Positions 38,208-47,739 of a stretch of DNA of 64,000 bases are shown piece after piece. Made by a program: the position numbers and the translations under genes. The stretch lies in contig JABJGS010000036.1 in NCBI GenBank assembly GCA_018703155.1, positions 1-64,000 on the forward strand, written 5' to 3'. The stretch comes from Francisellaceae bacterium. Lineage in GTDB: Bacteria > Pseudomonadota > Gammaproteobacteria > UBA6186 > Azoamicaceae. Positions within the stretch are counted from its first letter, which is position 1; each line of letters begins with the position of its first letter. Under the pieces are notes generated by a model, which saw only the letters and a list, made by a program, of their open reading frames with translations, was not told where the DNA came from and searched no databases.

Positions 38208-38984
38208 TTGCTAAAAGTAACGTCTTTCAATGCCAATGGGATCCGATCTGCTGCAAAGAAAGGCTTCTTTGATTGGTTAGAACAAGAGAAAATCGACGTA
38301 CTATGTGTGCAAGAAACTAAAGCTCAAGAACATCAATTAGATGATCCTATATTCCATCCCCCAGGTTACCACCGCTATTTTTTTGATGCCCATAAAAAGG
38401 GCTACAGTGGTGTGGCTATTTATACTAGATATGAGCCTGATAACATCACTACTGGCTTAGGCTGGGAAATTGCTGATACTGAGGGACGTTATATCCAAAT
38501 AGACTTTGATAAGATCAGTATTAGCTCATTATATCTACCTTCAGGAACAAATGATGAACGTCAAAGCTATAAATATGAATTCTTAGATGCTTATCTACCC
38601 ATTTTACAAAAACAGAAAAACTCAAAATCTAGAAAACATATTATCTGTGGTGACTGGAATATTGCCAACAACAATATCGACATTAAAAATTGGAAAGCTA
38701 ATCAAAAATCATCGGGGTTTTTACCTGAAGAACGAGAGTGGCTTGATAATTTGCTTAATAATGTGGGGATGGTCGATGCTTTTCGCTACCTACATCCAGA
38801 CAAAGTCCAATATACCTGGTGGTCACACAGAGCCAAAGCTTGGGACAACAATGTTGGCTGGCGAATTGATTATCATATTATATCCCCAGGGCTCAGGGAT
38901 GATATACAGAGTGCCTCAGTATATCGGGAGCAAAAATTCTCAGATCATGCCCCCTTAACTGTTTGTTATAACATAGAAATTTAA
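38208..38984 (+). CDS. xth: Exodeoxyribonuclease III (AP endonuclease)
   Basis: 258-residue Mg-dependent endonuclease/exonuclease/phosphatase-fold enzyme of base excision repair. [15 protein letters not shown] at the N-terminus, VCVQETKAQ (metal Glu), [23 protein letters not shown] (catalytic Asp/Asn), [21 protein letters not shown] and final SDHAPLTV (catalytic His). Starts at a TTG with AAGGAGA six bases upstream. Its last four bases overlap the convergent rph stop. Confidence 0.95.
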   Translation: MLKVTSFNANGIRSAAKKGFFDWLEQEKIDVLCVQETKAQEHQLDDPIFHPPGYHRYFFDAHKKGYSGVAIYTRYEPDNITTGLGWEIADTEGRYIQIDFDKISISSLYLPSGTNDERQSYKYEFLDAYLPILQKQKNSKSRKHIICGDWNIANNNIDIKNWKANQKSSGFLPEEREWLDNLLNNVGMVDAFRYLHPDKVQYTWWSHRAKAWDNNVGWRIDYHIISPGLRDDIQSASVYREQKFSDHAPLTVCYNIEI

Positions 38985-39706
38985 AGTTCTAATAAAACTT
39001 CTTTTTGCTGCTCAATTAATGAGGCAATTCCAGTTTTAGCGATCTCAAGCATTGCATCTAACTCCTTCTGTGAGAAAGGTGCGCCTTCTGCTGTACCCTG
39101 AACTTCAATAAACTCTTCATTTTCTGTCATTACTACATTCATATCTGTATGGGCATTTGAGTCTTCAGCATAGTCTAAGTCGAGAACTGGCATACCCTTG
39201 TAAATACCTACAGATACAGAAGCAATATAGTGCTTCAATGGCTCACGATCACCTTTAATCATCTTCTTTCTTTGCATATATCGTAAGGCATCTATAAGAG
39301 CTACTAAGCCTCCTGTAATACTTGCAGTTCTAGTACCACCATCTGCCTGGATCACATCGCAATCTATAGTAATAGTATTCTCACCTAAAATTTTCAAATC
39401 CACAGCACTGCGTAATGAGCGACCAATAAGCCTCTGGATCTCCATAGTTCTTCCACTTGGTGCATGTTTAGTTGATTCACGTTGCACACGATCATGAGTT
39501 GCTCTTGGCAACATTCCATATTCAGCAGTGATCCAGCCACGCCCTTGGCCTTTAAGAAATCTTGGAACCCCATGAACAACACTAGCATTACAAATAACTT
39601 TAGTATTACCGTATTCAACTAACACTGAACCTTCTGCGTGTTTAGTATATTTTCTGGTTAATTTTACTTCACGTAGTTCATTATGTTCTCTTGCACTTGG
39701 CCGCAT
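38981..39706 (-). CDS. rph: Ribonuclease PH
   Basis: 241-residue phosphorolytic 3'-exoribonuclease that trims tRNA precursors. Begins [16 protein letters not shown], then [66 protein letters not shown] (phosphate and active-site region) and [17 protein letters not shown]. Full length, not the truncated form seen in E. coli K-12. Lies downstream of rpmG behind a terminator. Confidence 0.95.
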   Translation of the reverse strand: MRPSAREHNELREVKLTRKYTKHAEGSVLVEYGNTKVICNASVVHGVPRFLKGQGRGWITAEYGMLPRATHDRVQRESTKHAPSGRTMEIQRLIGRSLRSAVDLKILGENTITIDCDVIQADGGTRTASITGGLVALIDALRYMQRKKMIKGDREPLKHYIASVSVGIYKGMPVLDLDYAEDSNAHTDMNVVMTENEEFIEVQGTAEGAPFSQKELDAMLEIAKTGIASLIEQQKEVLLEL

Positions 39707-39730
39707 AGATTATGTCCTTCTCTGCTTAAT

Positions 39731-39760
39731 GAAAAGAAGGGGACTTTAAGTCCCCCTTTC
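39731..39760 (-). terminator. Rho-independent terminator of rpmB-rpmG
   Basis: On the minus strand, a G/C stem GGGGAC...GTCCCC (39739-39744 with 39750-39755), five-base loop and A/T flanks, followed by TTCTTTTC. Lies about 25 bases after the rpmG stop and before rph. Confidence 0.75.
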
Positions 39761-39783
39761 TCGGAATCTATAAATTATGGTAT

Positions 39784-39993
39784 TTACTTAGCTACTTTTT
39801 TCTCTTCGAACACTACATGTTTTTTCACAATAGGATCATATTTTTTTAAGCCTGTAAGTTTACCATTTTTGTTTGGACCACCTTCCATACGAGCATTTTT
39901 TTTCTTTGTGTAGAAAAAAGTAGATGCTGTTGATTGCAATCTTACAATGATACCTTTCTTACTCTTTTTTTTGCCACCTTTAGTATTAGCCAT
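39784..39993 (-). CDS. rpmG: 50S ribosomal protein L33
   Basis: 69 residues, longer than the usual 51-55. The L33 core is plain: [20 protein letters not shown], then [17 protein letters not shown]. It lacks zinc Cys pairs (C-minus form). Oddities are a Lys/Gly-rich N-terminal extension (about 12 residues) and a short GGPNKNGK insertion between the two core blocks. Lies 18 bases after rpmB, the standard pairing. Confidence 0.92.
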   Translation of the reverse strand: MANTKGGKKKSKKGIIVRLQSTASTFFYTKKKNARMEGGPNKNGKLTGLKKYDPIVKKHVVFEEKKVAK

Positions 39994-40011
39994 TTTCTAT
40001 CTCCAAAAATT

Positions 40012-40248
40012 TTAAGCTGTCTGTTCTTTCTTGCGAAGATCAGCTAGTACTGCTTCAATACCTTTCTTATCAATGGTACGTAAAGCTTGATTAGAAAGAA
40101 GCAACTTGATAAAACGATTCTCACTAGGTACCCAAACACGATGCCAGTTTAAATTAGGCAGAAAACGTCTTCTGGTTTTACGGTGTGAGTGGGAAACGTT
40201 ATTCCCGGACATTGGCTTTTTCCCAGTTATTTGGCAAACCCTAGACAT
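40012..40248 (-). CDS. rpmB: 50S ribosomal protein L28
   Basis: 78 residues: [34 protein letters not shown] with the conserved core of gammaproteobacterial L28 and a final [15 protein letters not shown]. First gene of the rpmB-rpmG operon. Confidence 0.96.
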   Translation of the reverse strand: MSRVCQITGKKPMSGNNVSHSHRKTRRRFLPNLNWHRVWVPSENRFIKLLLSNQALRTIDKKGIEAVLADLRKKEQTA

Positions 40249-40428
40249 AATGAAAACTCCGACGTTATCTATAAAATTTCTTTAAAGCAAACCTTTTACC
40301 AAAGATCAACACAGAATGCAAGAAAAACGATCTGTAGTCATCATTCCAACATCTTCATATTTTGACATAGCTGTACAAATTTAGATAGTCTGTGTGCTCT
40401 TGTATCAGACCTACGGTTTTACAATAGT

Positions 40429-41163
40429 ATGAGACTTTATGCAATAACCAAGTATATTTTTTTTACCTGCCTTGCTCTTAGCCTGTCTTGTTGCAGCACA
40501 ACCCATGATGCAATCAAAAAAAGTAAACTTAGTATCCAAACTAAAATGAGCAATAGTATTTTCCTTGAGCCTAATATTGACTCTAACAATAAAGTGTATT
40601 TACAAATACATGATACCTCAGGTCAAGAACAAAGCCATCTCAAAGATGCATTTACTAATAAGCTTAGTGAGCATGGCTTACAGATTACTGAAAATCTTGA
40701 AGCTGCCCACTACATGCTGCAAATTAACGTATTACAGCTTGGTAAAAACCTTCCCCAATATGCACAAAAATCTTTAAAATCAGGTTATGGCACAGCAATT
40801 GAAGGAGCCTGGATAGGCAAATCTATCGCTAAGTCTAAAAAATCCACTGAGTCTCTTGGTAGCGTCGTTGGCGCATCGATTGCAACAGCAGCTAGCGCCA
40901 TGCTAGATGATGCCATGTACAGCGCTATAGCTGATGTGCAAGTATCTGAGCGCATTGACGGTGAAGCAACAGAGACCATCAAATCATCTCTTGCTCAAGG
41001 CAAGAGTACTAAGCAAGAAATTAGATTCAAACGTAAAACCACATGGTTAAAATATCAAACCAGAGTAGTCACTAGCGCGGCTAGAATAAACCTTAAATAC
41101 CATACTGCGGCACCAATATTATATGAACAATTGGTCACTTCTATTTCAGGAATATTAAATTAA
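40429..41163 (+). CDS. traT: TraT-like outer-membrane lipoprotein
   Basis: 244 residues matching plasmid TraT along its length: a lipoprotein signal with lipobox LSLSCCS (acylated Cys near residue 21), then [31 protein letters not shown], a Gly/Ala-rich internal hydrophobic region (about 135-165), [15 protein letters not shown] and [16 protein letters not shown]. TraT of conjugative plasmids gives surface exclusion and complement resistance. No tra genes are nearby, so here it is chromosomal and its role would be at the cell surface, possibly serum or host-defence resistance (inference). Twelve bases precede dut. Confidence 0.9.
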   Translation: MRLYAITKYIFFTCLALSLSCCSTTHDAIKKSKLSIQTKMSNSIFLEPNIDSNNKVYLQIHDTSGQEQSHLKDAFTNKLSEHGLQITENLEAAHYMLQINVLQLGKNLPQYAQKSLKSGYGTAIEGAWIGKSIAKSKKSTESLGSVVGASIATAASAMLDDAMYSAIADVQVSERIDGEATETIKSSLAQGKSTKQEIRFKRKTTWLKYQTRVVTSAARINLKYHTAAPILYEQLVTSISGILN

Positions 41164-41174
41164 ATGGAGACAAC

Positions 41175-41636
41175 ATGAACAAAGCCACACCTTTTGGTCT
41201 ACAAGTGAAAATATTAAATAAACAAGCCACCGTCCCAGAGTATGCAACAATAGGCTCTGCTGGCCTAGATTTAAGAGCCTGTATTGACCAAGAGATAACC
41301 CTAGAACCAGGACAGACAACAATGATCCCTACAGGTCTAGCTATTCATATATCAGATACAAATGCTTGCGCTATGATTTTACCTCGTTCAGGACTTGGTC
41401 ATAAACATGGTATTGTTCTAGGTAATTTAGTTGGTCTTATTGATTCAGACTACCAAGGAGAACTTAAAATATCTTGCTGGAACCGCAGTGAAAGGGTATA
41501 CACAATTAAGCCAAGTGACAGAGTCGCTCAACTAATATTAGTTCCTGTATTAACCGCTCAATTGGAAGTAGTTGACGAATTTAGAAATGACACTAACCGT
41601 GGTGTGCAAGGTTTTGGCCATACAGGAAAACAATAA
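41175..41636 (+). CDS. dut: dUTP diphosphatase
   Basis: 153-residue trimeric dUTPase hydrolysing dUTP to dUMP. Motif 1 GSAGLDLRA, motif 2 [10 protein letters not shown], motif 3 [14 protein letters not shown], motif 4 DRVAQLILV, and the C-terminal arm motif 5 [10 protein letters not shown] (second Gly changed to Gln). GGAG six bases before the ATG. Its stop overlaps the ATG of algC (TAATG). This pairing with algC is known from pseudomonads. Confidence 0.95.
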   Translation: MNKATPFGLQVKILNKQATVPEYATIGSAGLDLRACIDQEITLEPGQTTMIPTGLAIHISDTNACAMILPRSGLGHKHGIVLGNLVGLIDSDYQGELKISCWNRSERVYTIKPSDRVAQLILVPVLTAQLEVVDEFRNDTNRGVQGFGHTGKQ

Positions 41637-43018
41637 TGGGTGTAAGCAATGAAATTTTTCGTGCCTACGATATCCGTGGCATAGTTGATGAGAGTCTTAG
41701 TTGCGAGATAGTTTATAAAATTGGGCAAGCTTTTGGTACGAAAGTACGACAAGCAAGTCATAATATTACTAAAGTAATTATTGGTCGAGACGGCAGACTA
41801 TCAGGTCCCAAGTTAGCTAATAGCCTTGCCAAAGGCATTCAGGCTACAGGCTGTGATGTAATTTCTGTGGGGGCAGTTGCTACTCCACTTCTTTATTACG
41901 CTAGCAAAAAACTTAATATACCCTCAGCAGTTATGCTGACTGGAAGCCATAATCCATCAAATTATAATGGCTTAAAAATGATTTTAGAAGACAAAGCTAT
42001 TTATGGTGAGCAAATTCAAGAAATAAAAAATATCATTAACAGTCAAGAATTTTTAAATGGTGATGCTAGTTATAGTGAGTATAATATTGAGCCAGAATAT
42101 ATGCAGGAAATTACACACAAAATAAACACCCCAAAACCATTAAAAATTGTGATAGATGCTGGCAATGGTATTCCTGGAGCAATAGCCCCCCAATTATTTA
42201 AAAACCTTGGTCATGAAGTAATTGCTCTGTTTTGTGAAGTTGATGGTAACTTCCCTAATCATCATCCAGATCCTGGCGATCCTAATAACCTCAAAGATTT
42301 AATACAAAGTGTAATCAAGAATAATGCAGATATAGGATTAGCTTTTGATGGTGATGGCGATAGACTTGGTATTATTGATAGTAACGGAAAAATTATTTGG
42401 CCAGATAGATCTCTTATGGCATTTGCACAAGACGTATTAAAAGAAAAAAACAATAGCACTATTATATATGATATAAAATCTACCAATAATCTAGATAGTA
42501 TTATTAAAGCCGCTGGAGGGAAACCTCTAATGTATAAAACTGGCCACTCACTCATTAAAGCGAAAATGCGTGAAACTGGTGCAGCTTTAGCTGGCGAAAT
42601 GAGCGGTCATGTATTTTTTGCTCATAATTGGTATGGTTTTGATGATGCTCTTTATGCTGGTGCAAAAATTCTTGAGATTATTGCAAAAACCAATGAAAGC
42701 TCTGCCACATTCTTTGCTAAATTTCCAGAAAATGTCTCCACTCCTGAACTTCCCATTGATGTAACCGAAGATGAAAAGTTTGGCATAATAAAAAAATTGC
42801 AAGAAATTGCACATTTCCCTGGTGCTAAAAATATTTCAACCATTGATGGCCTACGAGTAGATTTTGATGATCGGTGGGGATTAATTCGCTGCTCTAACAC
42901 CAGCCCTAAACTTATTTCCCGGTTTGAAGGGCTCTCCAACGAATCATTAAAAAGTATTCAGGACAGCTTTAAACAGCTGCTTTTACAAGTTGCGCCTCAT
43001 CTTAAAACCCCATTCTAA
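41636..43018 (+). CDS. algC: Phosphomannomutase/phosphoglucomutase
   Basis: 460-residue alpha-D-phosphohexomutase. Active-site phosphoserine in MLTGSHNPSNYNGLKM, Mg loop FDGDGDRLGI, sugar-binding GEMSGHVFF, and the C-terminal phosphate loop RCSNTSPK. Interconverts mannose-1/6-phosphates and glucose-1/6-phosphates for LPS and other glycans. Translationally coupled to dut. The symbol follows the dut-algC order; the name manB would be equally valid. Confidence 0.92.
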   Translation: MGVSNEIFRAYDIRGIVDESLSCEIVYKIGQAFGTKVRQASHNITKVIIGRDGRLSGPKLANSLAKGIQATGCDVISVGAVATPLLYYASKKLNIPSAVMLTGSHNPSNYNGLKMILEDKAIYGEQIQEIKNIINSQEFLNGDASYSEYNIEPEYMQEITHKINTPKPLKIVIDAGNGIPGAIAPQLFKNLGHEVIALFCEVDGNFPNHHPDPGDPNNLKDLIQSVIKNNADIGLAFDGDGDRLGIIDSNGKIIWPDRSLMAFAQDVLKEKNNSTIIYDIKSTNNLDSIIKAAGGKPLMYKTGHSLIKAKMRETGAALAGEMSGHVFFAHNWYGFDDALYAGAKILEIIAKTNESSATFFAKFPENVSTPELPIDVTEDEKFGIIKKLQEIAHFPGAKNISTIDGLRVDFDDRWGLIRCSNTSPKLISRFEGLSNESLKSIQDSFKQLLLQVAPHLKTPF

Positions 43019-43020
43019 CA

Positions 43021-43050
43021 TAAGGGCATGCTCAGCATGCATGCCCTTAA
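43021..43050 (+). terminator. Hairpin after algC
   Basis: TAAGGGCATGC, loop TCAGCAT, GCATGCCCTTA: a strong 11-bp stem two bases after the algC stop. There is no clean T run after it. Likely a transcript end for dut-algC. Confidence 0.6.
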
Positions 43051-43343
43051 TAAGCCTTGTTCACCGAGCGTTAAAATAGATTTTATAAACATAGTTAAAA
43101 TATCTGATATCTCCTGCTTAACTATGATTTTGATCTCCACATTTATATATTCTATAGTTTATTGGTATAGCGATAGCTGATTTCACTCACAATTTGGACA
43201 AGATTTAAAAGTAGAGTGTTTCTGTGTCTCTGAAAAAATCCTATTTAAGAAAGTAAAATATAGGTCCTGGGGGTAGCTTGTGATGAAGATCAGTAGATTA
43301 TTGCATCTGAATTTTAAAAGGCATTTGGAGGCATCAAGGAATT
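43051..43343. other. Non-coding leader before the orphan at 43344
   Basis: No ORF or RNA recognised. A 9-bp inverted repeat CATAGTTAA (43090-43098) and TTAACTATG (43118-43126) could be a weak terminator or a protein site. GGAGG and AGGA elements just before 43344 serve the next gene. Confidence 0.35.
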
Positions 43344-44537
43344 ATGACACCTGAAATAATTAACAAATATACATCCGCGATAGAGTTAATGTACCATATA
43401 CATTGCAATGATTTAATACAGTCTTTAGGACTTATAAGACAAGACCCATCTATTTTAAACTACCCAATATTTTTATCGACAAAAGCAAAACCTTTATCAT
43501 CTGAAGGTGGTCATGCAGAGTCCATAACTCAGGAAGAGCTGTTCATGCTTAAAGAAATCATTCAATCTCCTGAGGTAATAGGTAAAAGTAATGCTACTGA
43601 TAACTTTTTAAATTCATCAAAAAATCAGCTCATAGAAGAAGGTAATACGCCCCTTTTATATGCGCTCTCTTTGGAAAGATTTTCCATAGTGATATCACTC
43701 TTAGAGTTTATTACCCCGGAAATGCTTGAACATCAAAATTACTACAACCTCAATTCAATGCACTTTTTGCCTTACGGCTGTCATGACATGATGCATCCCA
43801 CAACAATCCCTGAAACAGGATATTATGGCCCCCCCACACAGGACCAAGGCGTTATTGAGCACAAAAAACAGCAAATATTAACACTTGCTGAAAGCTTTAT
43901 TAGAATATTAGGTGCTGCTAATTCGGCTGAAAGCACTCTTTTGGTATGCGACTGTAACCCAAGATCAACATTAGAGTATTGCCTAATGTCAGAAGATTAT
44001 TTTTCAGAAATATTCATCATTTACGCCGGCATGTTCACCGATGAAGTAAAGCTAAATATTCTATCTAACATAATAAAGAAAAATTATGATTATGATATCG
44101 ACATGCTTCAGAGAAAAATGAATTTTATAATGCAAACATTTACCGACATGGGCACCCTTAGAGAGCTAAAAAACCAAATGTATTCTCCAAAATATCTTTT
44201 CAATAGGATGGGGCTTAGAAATTACATTCATAGCCAAGGAGATAACAGCGGTTACCTATCTATAGATGAAATCACCTTTATTTTTAATGAGTGTATTGCT
44301 AATACAAAAAATCTAGAAGGCCTTGCTGATGTAATCACGAATACAAAATCTCGATATGCAAGAGTAAATTCTTGGCCAGAAAATAAAGGAACACCTGCTG
44401 CAGAAAAGTATAATACTGACTCAATGGATATGATAGGACAATTTGAAGTTGTACTGGGAGACTTGTTAGCAAGAAGTGAATCGTTAGGGGCGTCACAGCA
44501 ACCTGAGCGATCCTCCAGACCAAAAATGAGTATTTAG
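43344..44537 (+). CDS. Orphan protein with one ankyrin-like segment
   Basis: 397 residues, soluble, no signal peptide. A short stretch near residues 105-125 (GNTPLLYALSLERFSIVISLLEF) fits one ankyrin repeat; the rest is unrecognised, with a Tyr/His/Met-rich loop around 135-160 and a helical C-terminal half. Good ribosome-binding sites precede the ATG. Composition matches the other orphans in the window. Effector function is a guess from context. Confidence 0.6.
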   Translation: MTPEIINKYTSAIELMYHIHCNDLIQSLGLIRQDPSILNYPIFLSTKAKPLSSEGGHAESITQEELFMLKEIIQSPEVIGKSNATDNFLNSSKNQLIEEGNTPLLYALSLERFSIVISLLEFITPEMLEHQNYYNLNSMHFLPYGCHDMMHPTTIPETGYYGPPTQDQGVIEHKKQQILTLAESFIRILGAANSAESTLLVCDCNPRSTLEYCLMSEDYFSEIFIIYAGMFTDEVKLNILSNIIKKNYDYDIDMLQRKMNFIMQTFTDMGTLRELKNQMYSPKYLFNRMGLRNYIHSQGDNSGYLSIDEITFIFNECIANTKNLEGLADVITNTKSRYARVNSWPENKGTPAAEKYNTDSMDMIGQFEVVLGDLLARSESLGASQQPERSSRPKMSI

Positions 44538-44908
44538 GCAGTGGGTCCGGATTAGCTCGTGGATCTGTTAAGGAGGACTATTATTTAAATTAATTGTTTC
44601 CTGATATGATTTTCTTCACTGGGTAGGTGGAATGAAGTTATTGTAACTGATTTTTTAGTTGTGTAATTAAATGGAATCATCGTTACTATCCCCTTTGCAG
44701 CAATCTTAGAGTTTGCGTGCTTGTTGCTGAACTATGAATAATATTTTTAAGCGTCCTTGCTACTTTAGTTAATTTAATCAGGACTGACTATCCTAATTTC
44801 ACTTCAGAGATAATCTTGAGACTATTAGTTGGAAGTCTAAGCTCAGCAATGTTTTGTCCCGTTATGACGAAACACTCATATGCAAGTTTACCTGCGACCA
44901 GTCATCTG
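44538..44908. other. Gene-free stretch
   Basis: I see no credible gene, repeat or RNA. An AAGGAGG at about 44570 is followed by no open frame, possibly the trace of a lost gene. The 60-codon frame at 44816 is antisense overlap with the MntA gene. Confidence 0.3.
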
Positions 44909-45202
44909 TTATTTAATTCTTTCATAAGACTCTTCAATTATTTTTTTGAACTCATCGCTCACACTAAAAAAATCAACAACATCAACTTTGAATGGTAAAT
45001 CAGAGGCCGAAAATTGAGATTTCAATTGAGATAGCATATCTATATCAATAGACGTATTAGACACTAGCGCCAAATCTAAATCTGAATATTTTTTTAAATT
45101 TTTCCCATGAACTCTAGAACCAAAAGCCCAAACACTATGTTCTTCTGCATAATCTTTCAAAATTTTATGAATAATTTTTAAATCTTTATCATCAATGTTC
45201 AT
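44909..45202 (-). CDS. mntA: MntA-type nucleotidyltransferase antitoxin
   Basis: 97-residue minimal nucleotidyltransferase. The polymerase-beta motif G28-S29...D41-x-D43 (GSRVHGKNLKKYSDLDL) is intact. In HepT-MntA pairs this protein neutralises the toxin by AMPylating a Tyr on it. Overlaps the HepT stop by four bases (ATGA), the normal gene order. Confidence 0.85.
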   Translation of the reverse strand: MNIDDKDLKIIHKILKDYAEEHSVWAFGSRVHGKNLKKYSDLDLALVSNTSIDIDMLSQLKSQFSASDLPFKVDVVDFFSVSDEFKKIIEESYERIK

Positions 45203-45615
45203 TCTTTATAACTTTCTAATCTAGATATGAAAAAAATCACACTTTCTACAAAGTTTGGTAATATTTCATACACTTCATCTGCCTTACTTTCATTATAAGT
45301 GTGAGATGTTATGTTACGACGGTCACGATATTTAAACCATAGCGTTGGCTCTTCTAAAAGACCTTTCTCAGCCCCAGCTCTAATAAGATCTTTATAGTTA
45401 AAAAAATCTACCTCTTCCGCAGCCATCCCCATCTCTTTTAATTGCCTTTTCAACATTTTTATTGAAAGTTCAAAGGTATATTCGAAAGCCTGAATTGATG
45501 CTGATTTGAATTGCTTTAAAATTTCCAGATCATTAACAGCTAGCTCAGAGTTGCAGTATTGCAGGCTCTTCTCAATCTGTAATAGCGCTTTTTTTAGGGA
45601 TGACAAATTCAACAT
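45199..45615 (-). CDS. hepT: HepT-like HEPN toxin
   Basis: 138-residue HEPN-domain protein of the HI0074 type. The ribonuclease/AMPylation motif R-x4-H-x-Y is present as R100-N-I-T-S-H105-T-Y107. HEPN toxins of this class cut RNA and are silenced when the Tyr is AMPylated by MntA, which follows directly. Such pairs act in plasmid or island upkeep or phage defence; here the surroundings are accessory DNA. Confidence 0.85.
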   Translation of the reverse strand: MLNLSSLKKALLQIEKSLQYCNSELAVNDLEILKQFKSASIQAFEYTFELSIKMLKRQLKEMGMAAEEVDFFNYKDLIRAGAEKGLLEEPTLWFKYRDRRNITSHTYNESKADEVYEILPNFVESVIFFISRLESYKE

Positions 45616-45772
45616 AAAAAGATGCTCAGCATAAAGTTTAAGTGTTATATACTACTATTTAAACTTGTAAATTTCTATATATTTGAATATTTAGTCTAAA
45701 CGGCCATGTCTCATCTAGGCTCACAGCGCCCCAAGCAGATCAACGGCCCAATCGAATGCTTAAACGCTTTTT

Positions 45773-45965
45773 CGATAGTTGGCACACTCGAATCTACTTG
45801 TGAATAGATTCCTTGAAATACCACAGGTGCGAGCCAGTGCCACGGCTAGAAATAACTATGTCTTACACTGTGCAGCTGAAAATGGTCTTCTTGATATTGT
45901 GAAATACCGCAGGTGCGAACTGCCACAGCTAAAGATAAACGCGCCTCGATGGAAAGACAGAATGT
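45773..45965 (+). pseudogene. Ankyrin-repeat gene relic
   Basis: Reads NRFLEIPQVRASATARNNYVLHCAAENGLLDIV, one clean ankyrin unit, then the start of a second, EIPQVR-like in nucleotides (GAAATACCGCAGGTGCGA). The second unit has lost 13 bases (AATAGATTCCTTG) between short direct repeats, shifting the frame and killing the ORF. Remnant of a multi-repeat ankyrin protein. No other part was found nearby. Confidence 0.65.
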
Positions 45966-46241
45966 GAAGGGATACTTAAGTGCTGGATAAGAGGTAATCC
46001 TGCCAGCAATAATAGTGATATTCACTACCCACAATGCAACAACAACTCGAATAAGCTTGTCTATATTGACAGGTATAATACACCAAGGACTATCATGCAG
46101 GATGCAGAGATGTAGTTAAATGATCACTGGAAGGACATGAGCATTCGTGGTTGTGGACCCAATGAAAAATTTGATTGGTTTAAGGAGAAAGCACGTTGGG
46201 ACTATGTTGCCATCTCCTTTCCGGGAGGTTAAATCATATAA

Positions 46242-46964
46242 TTATGGCTGAAGCTTCCGAAATATTTCTGAACTAAGCCTGTCACCAAGAACATTTCTAA
46301 CTTCAGTAGTCGCTCCACTCGTTGACCCAGCTATATTTATTGTTTGTTGTAACTCTAACATGGGAAGCATAGCTTTCCCTGTTACTAATCCCTCTACATT
46401 TAAATCTGAACCGCCAGTGCCACTACCACCCTCATTGATCACAGCTAAAGAGGACATCCTCGCACCAGCAACAAAGGAAGTCACACTACCATCATGAGTA
46501 ACCGAGGATGAAGCATCATCGCGCACAGATGAAGATGGCGTACTATGCCTTTCAATCATTTCTACGGCTTTCGCTGGATCTATAGGTTTGGTACTAAAGA
46601 AATCATCCATTCCTAGCTCTCGTGCCTTAAGATGTGCTTCCAGACTATAGCCAGGATCATCAGGGCAAAAATCGGTGCTTAAGCCAACAAATACTGTTTC
46701 TGACTCTGGGAACATTCTCTTGTGTTCATGGACAACATCGACCCCCTTCCTTGTATCAGTAACAAGTAAATTGTTGTCCATCAAGGCTATAACCACATTT
46801 TGCTCTCTTAGAACCTTCAGAGCATCATCAGATGTTCCAGCTTCTACAACCTCGTAACTCAAATCCAATTTTTTAAGTGCGGCCCTAGTATATGCTCCTG
46901 CTGTACGACTCATCATTAACGAATCATCAAGTATTAATACTACTTCTTTACCATCTCCAGACAT
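46242..46964 (-). CDS. Receiver-domain protein with Ser/Thr-rich tail
   Basis: About 240 residues. A CheY-like receiver domain fills residues 1-140: acidic pair D13-D14 (LILDDS), phospho-acceptor D63 (ALMDNN), switch S96/T97 (VGLST) and K126 (STKP). The tail (140-240) is Ser/Thr/Gly-rich and not a DNA-binding domain. No kinase neighbours. Start at MSGDGKEVVL (46964) with GGGG upstream; the frame reaches 47018. GC content looks higher than its surroundings, suggesting separate origin. Possibly a single-domain response regulator, output unknown. Confidence 0.75.
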   Translation of the reverse strand: MSGDGKEVVLILDDSLMMSRTAGAYTRAALKKLDLSYEVVEAGTSDDALKVLREQNVVIALMDNNLLVTDTRKGVDVVHEHKRMFPESETVFVGLSTDFCPDDPGYSLEAHLKARELGMDDFFSTKPIDPAKAVEMIERHSTPSSSVRDDASSSVTHDGSVTSFVAGARMSSLAVINEGGSGTGGSDLNVEGLVTGKAMLPMLELQQTINIAGSTSGATTEVRNVLGDRLSSEIFRKLQP

Positions 46965-47033
46965 CGTCTTACCCCTAACTAAATTAAATGATGCAATATA
47001 ATATCTGTGTGATAACACTTATTATTATCTAGC

Positions 47034-47052
47034 GTAACGAGAATCATTATAC
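47034..47052. promoter_or_regulatory. Possible Fur-box-like site
   Basis: GTAACGAGAATCATTATAC has 11 of 13 matches to the right half of the Fur consensus (GATAATCATTATC). About 70 bases upstream of the receiver-domain gene. The left half is poor, so this is weak. Confidence 0.2.
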
Positions 47053-47184
47053 TATAAGCAACAATAGTAATCAAACCAACTACAGGTGTATGGAGCTATA
47101 ATGTTTTCAAAATTTAAAATTTACTTCTCAGAGATTACTTCCAGATTAAATTATTTACTTCCAACTCAGATTTGATGAAACTTT

Positions 47185-47712
47185 CTATCTTATTTTAACC
47201 CCATCATTTAATGTTCTAATATGGGCAACTGCTTTCTGCTTTCCAATTTTGTATATATCAAGATACTCTATTTCTTCGTGAGTCTGCATATCAACTTTGA
47301 TCAGTGCGCTATAATAGTGATAAATATAATTTCCATAACGAAAACTAAGTAACATTCCACCGCCACCTGAAAAAGGAAAGCGCATCAAAATAATTTCATC
47401 ATTCTGATATTGGCTAATCTGTAGTGGTTTTTCAAAATCATCAACATCGCTGACATCATCAATTTTTTTTATTTTTGCATAGCCTTGAGGGTAGCTCATC
47501 TCAATCTTCCCAGGTTTGCCAAAACGATATTGTAATTCTGTTGGCTCAAACTCTGTTTTTGCACAAAAACTTATATATTTTCCATTTAATGTTGCTGAAC
47601 TTAAAAAAGTATACTGTTCTGAATCGCAAAGACTAATTGAGCCCGGCATCGCATAACTACTACTTGAAAAAAAAACAAATAAAATAACAATTAAAAATTT
47701 TAAATTATGCAT
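47185..47712 (-). CDS. Secreted protein of unknown function
   Basis: About 175 residues with a Sec signal peptide (MHNLKFLIVILFVFFSSSSYA, cleavage before MPGS). Mature part is beta-rich with two Cys and a SGGGGMLLSFRYG turn. Start chosen at 47712, which has AAAGG nine bases upstream; the frame is open seven codons further. No family recognised. Follows pyrE by 27 bases and may be co-transcribed. Confidence 0.65.
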   Translation of the reverse strand: MHNLKFLIVILFVFFSSSSYAMPGSISLCDSEQYTFLSSATLNGKYISFCAKTEFEPTELQYRFGKPGKIEMSYPQGYAKIKKIDDVSDVDDFEKPLQISQYQNDEIILMRFPFSGGGGMLLSFRYGNYIYHYYSALIKVDMQTHEEIEYLDIYKIGKQKAVAHIRTLNDGVKIR

Positions 47713-47739
47713 GCAATATAACCTTTTGCACATCCATGA

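Noticed and set aside
44816-44998. 60-codon plus-strand ORF overlapping the MntA gene
   Set aside because: Antisense shadow of a recognised gene.
46137-46232. Short ORF MSIRGCGPNEKFDWF... after the ankyrin relic
   Set aside because: 29 codons that I could not match to any family; could be a fragment of a lost gene but unsupported.
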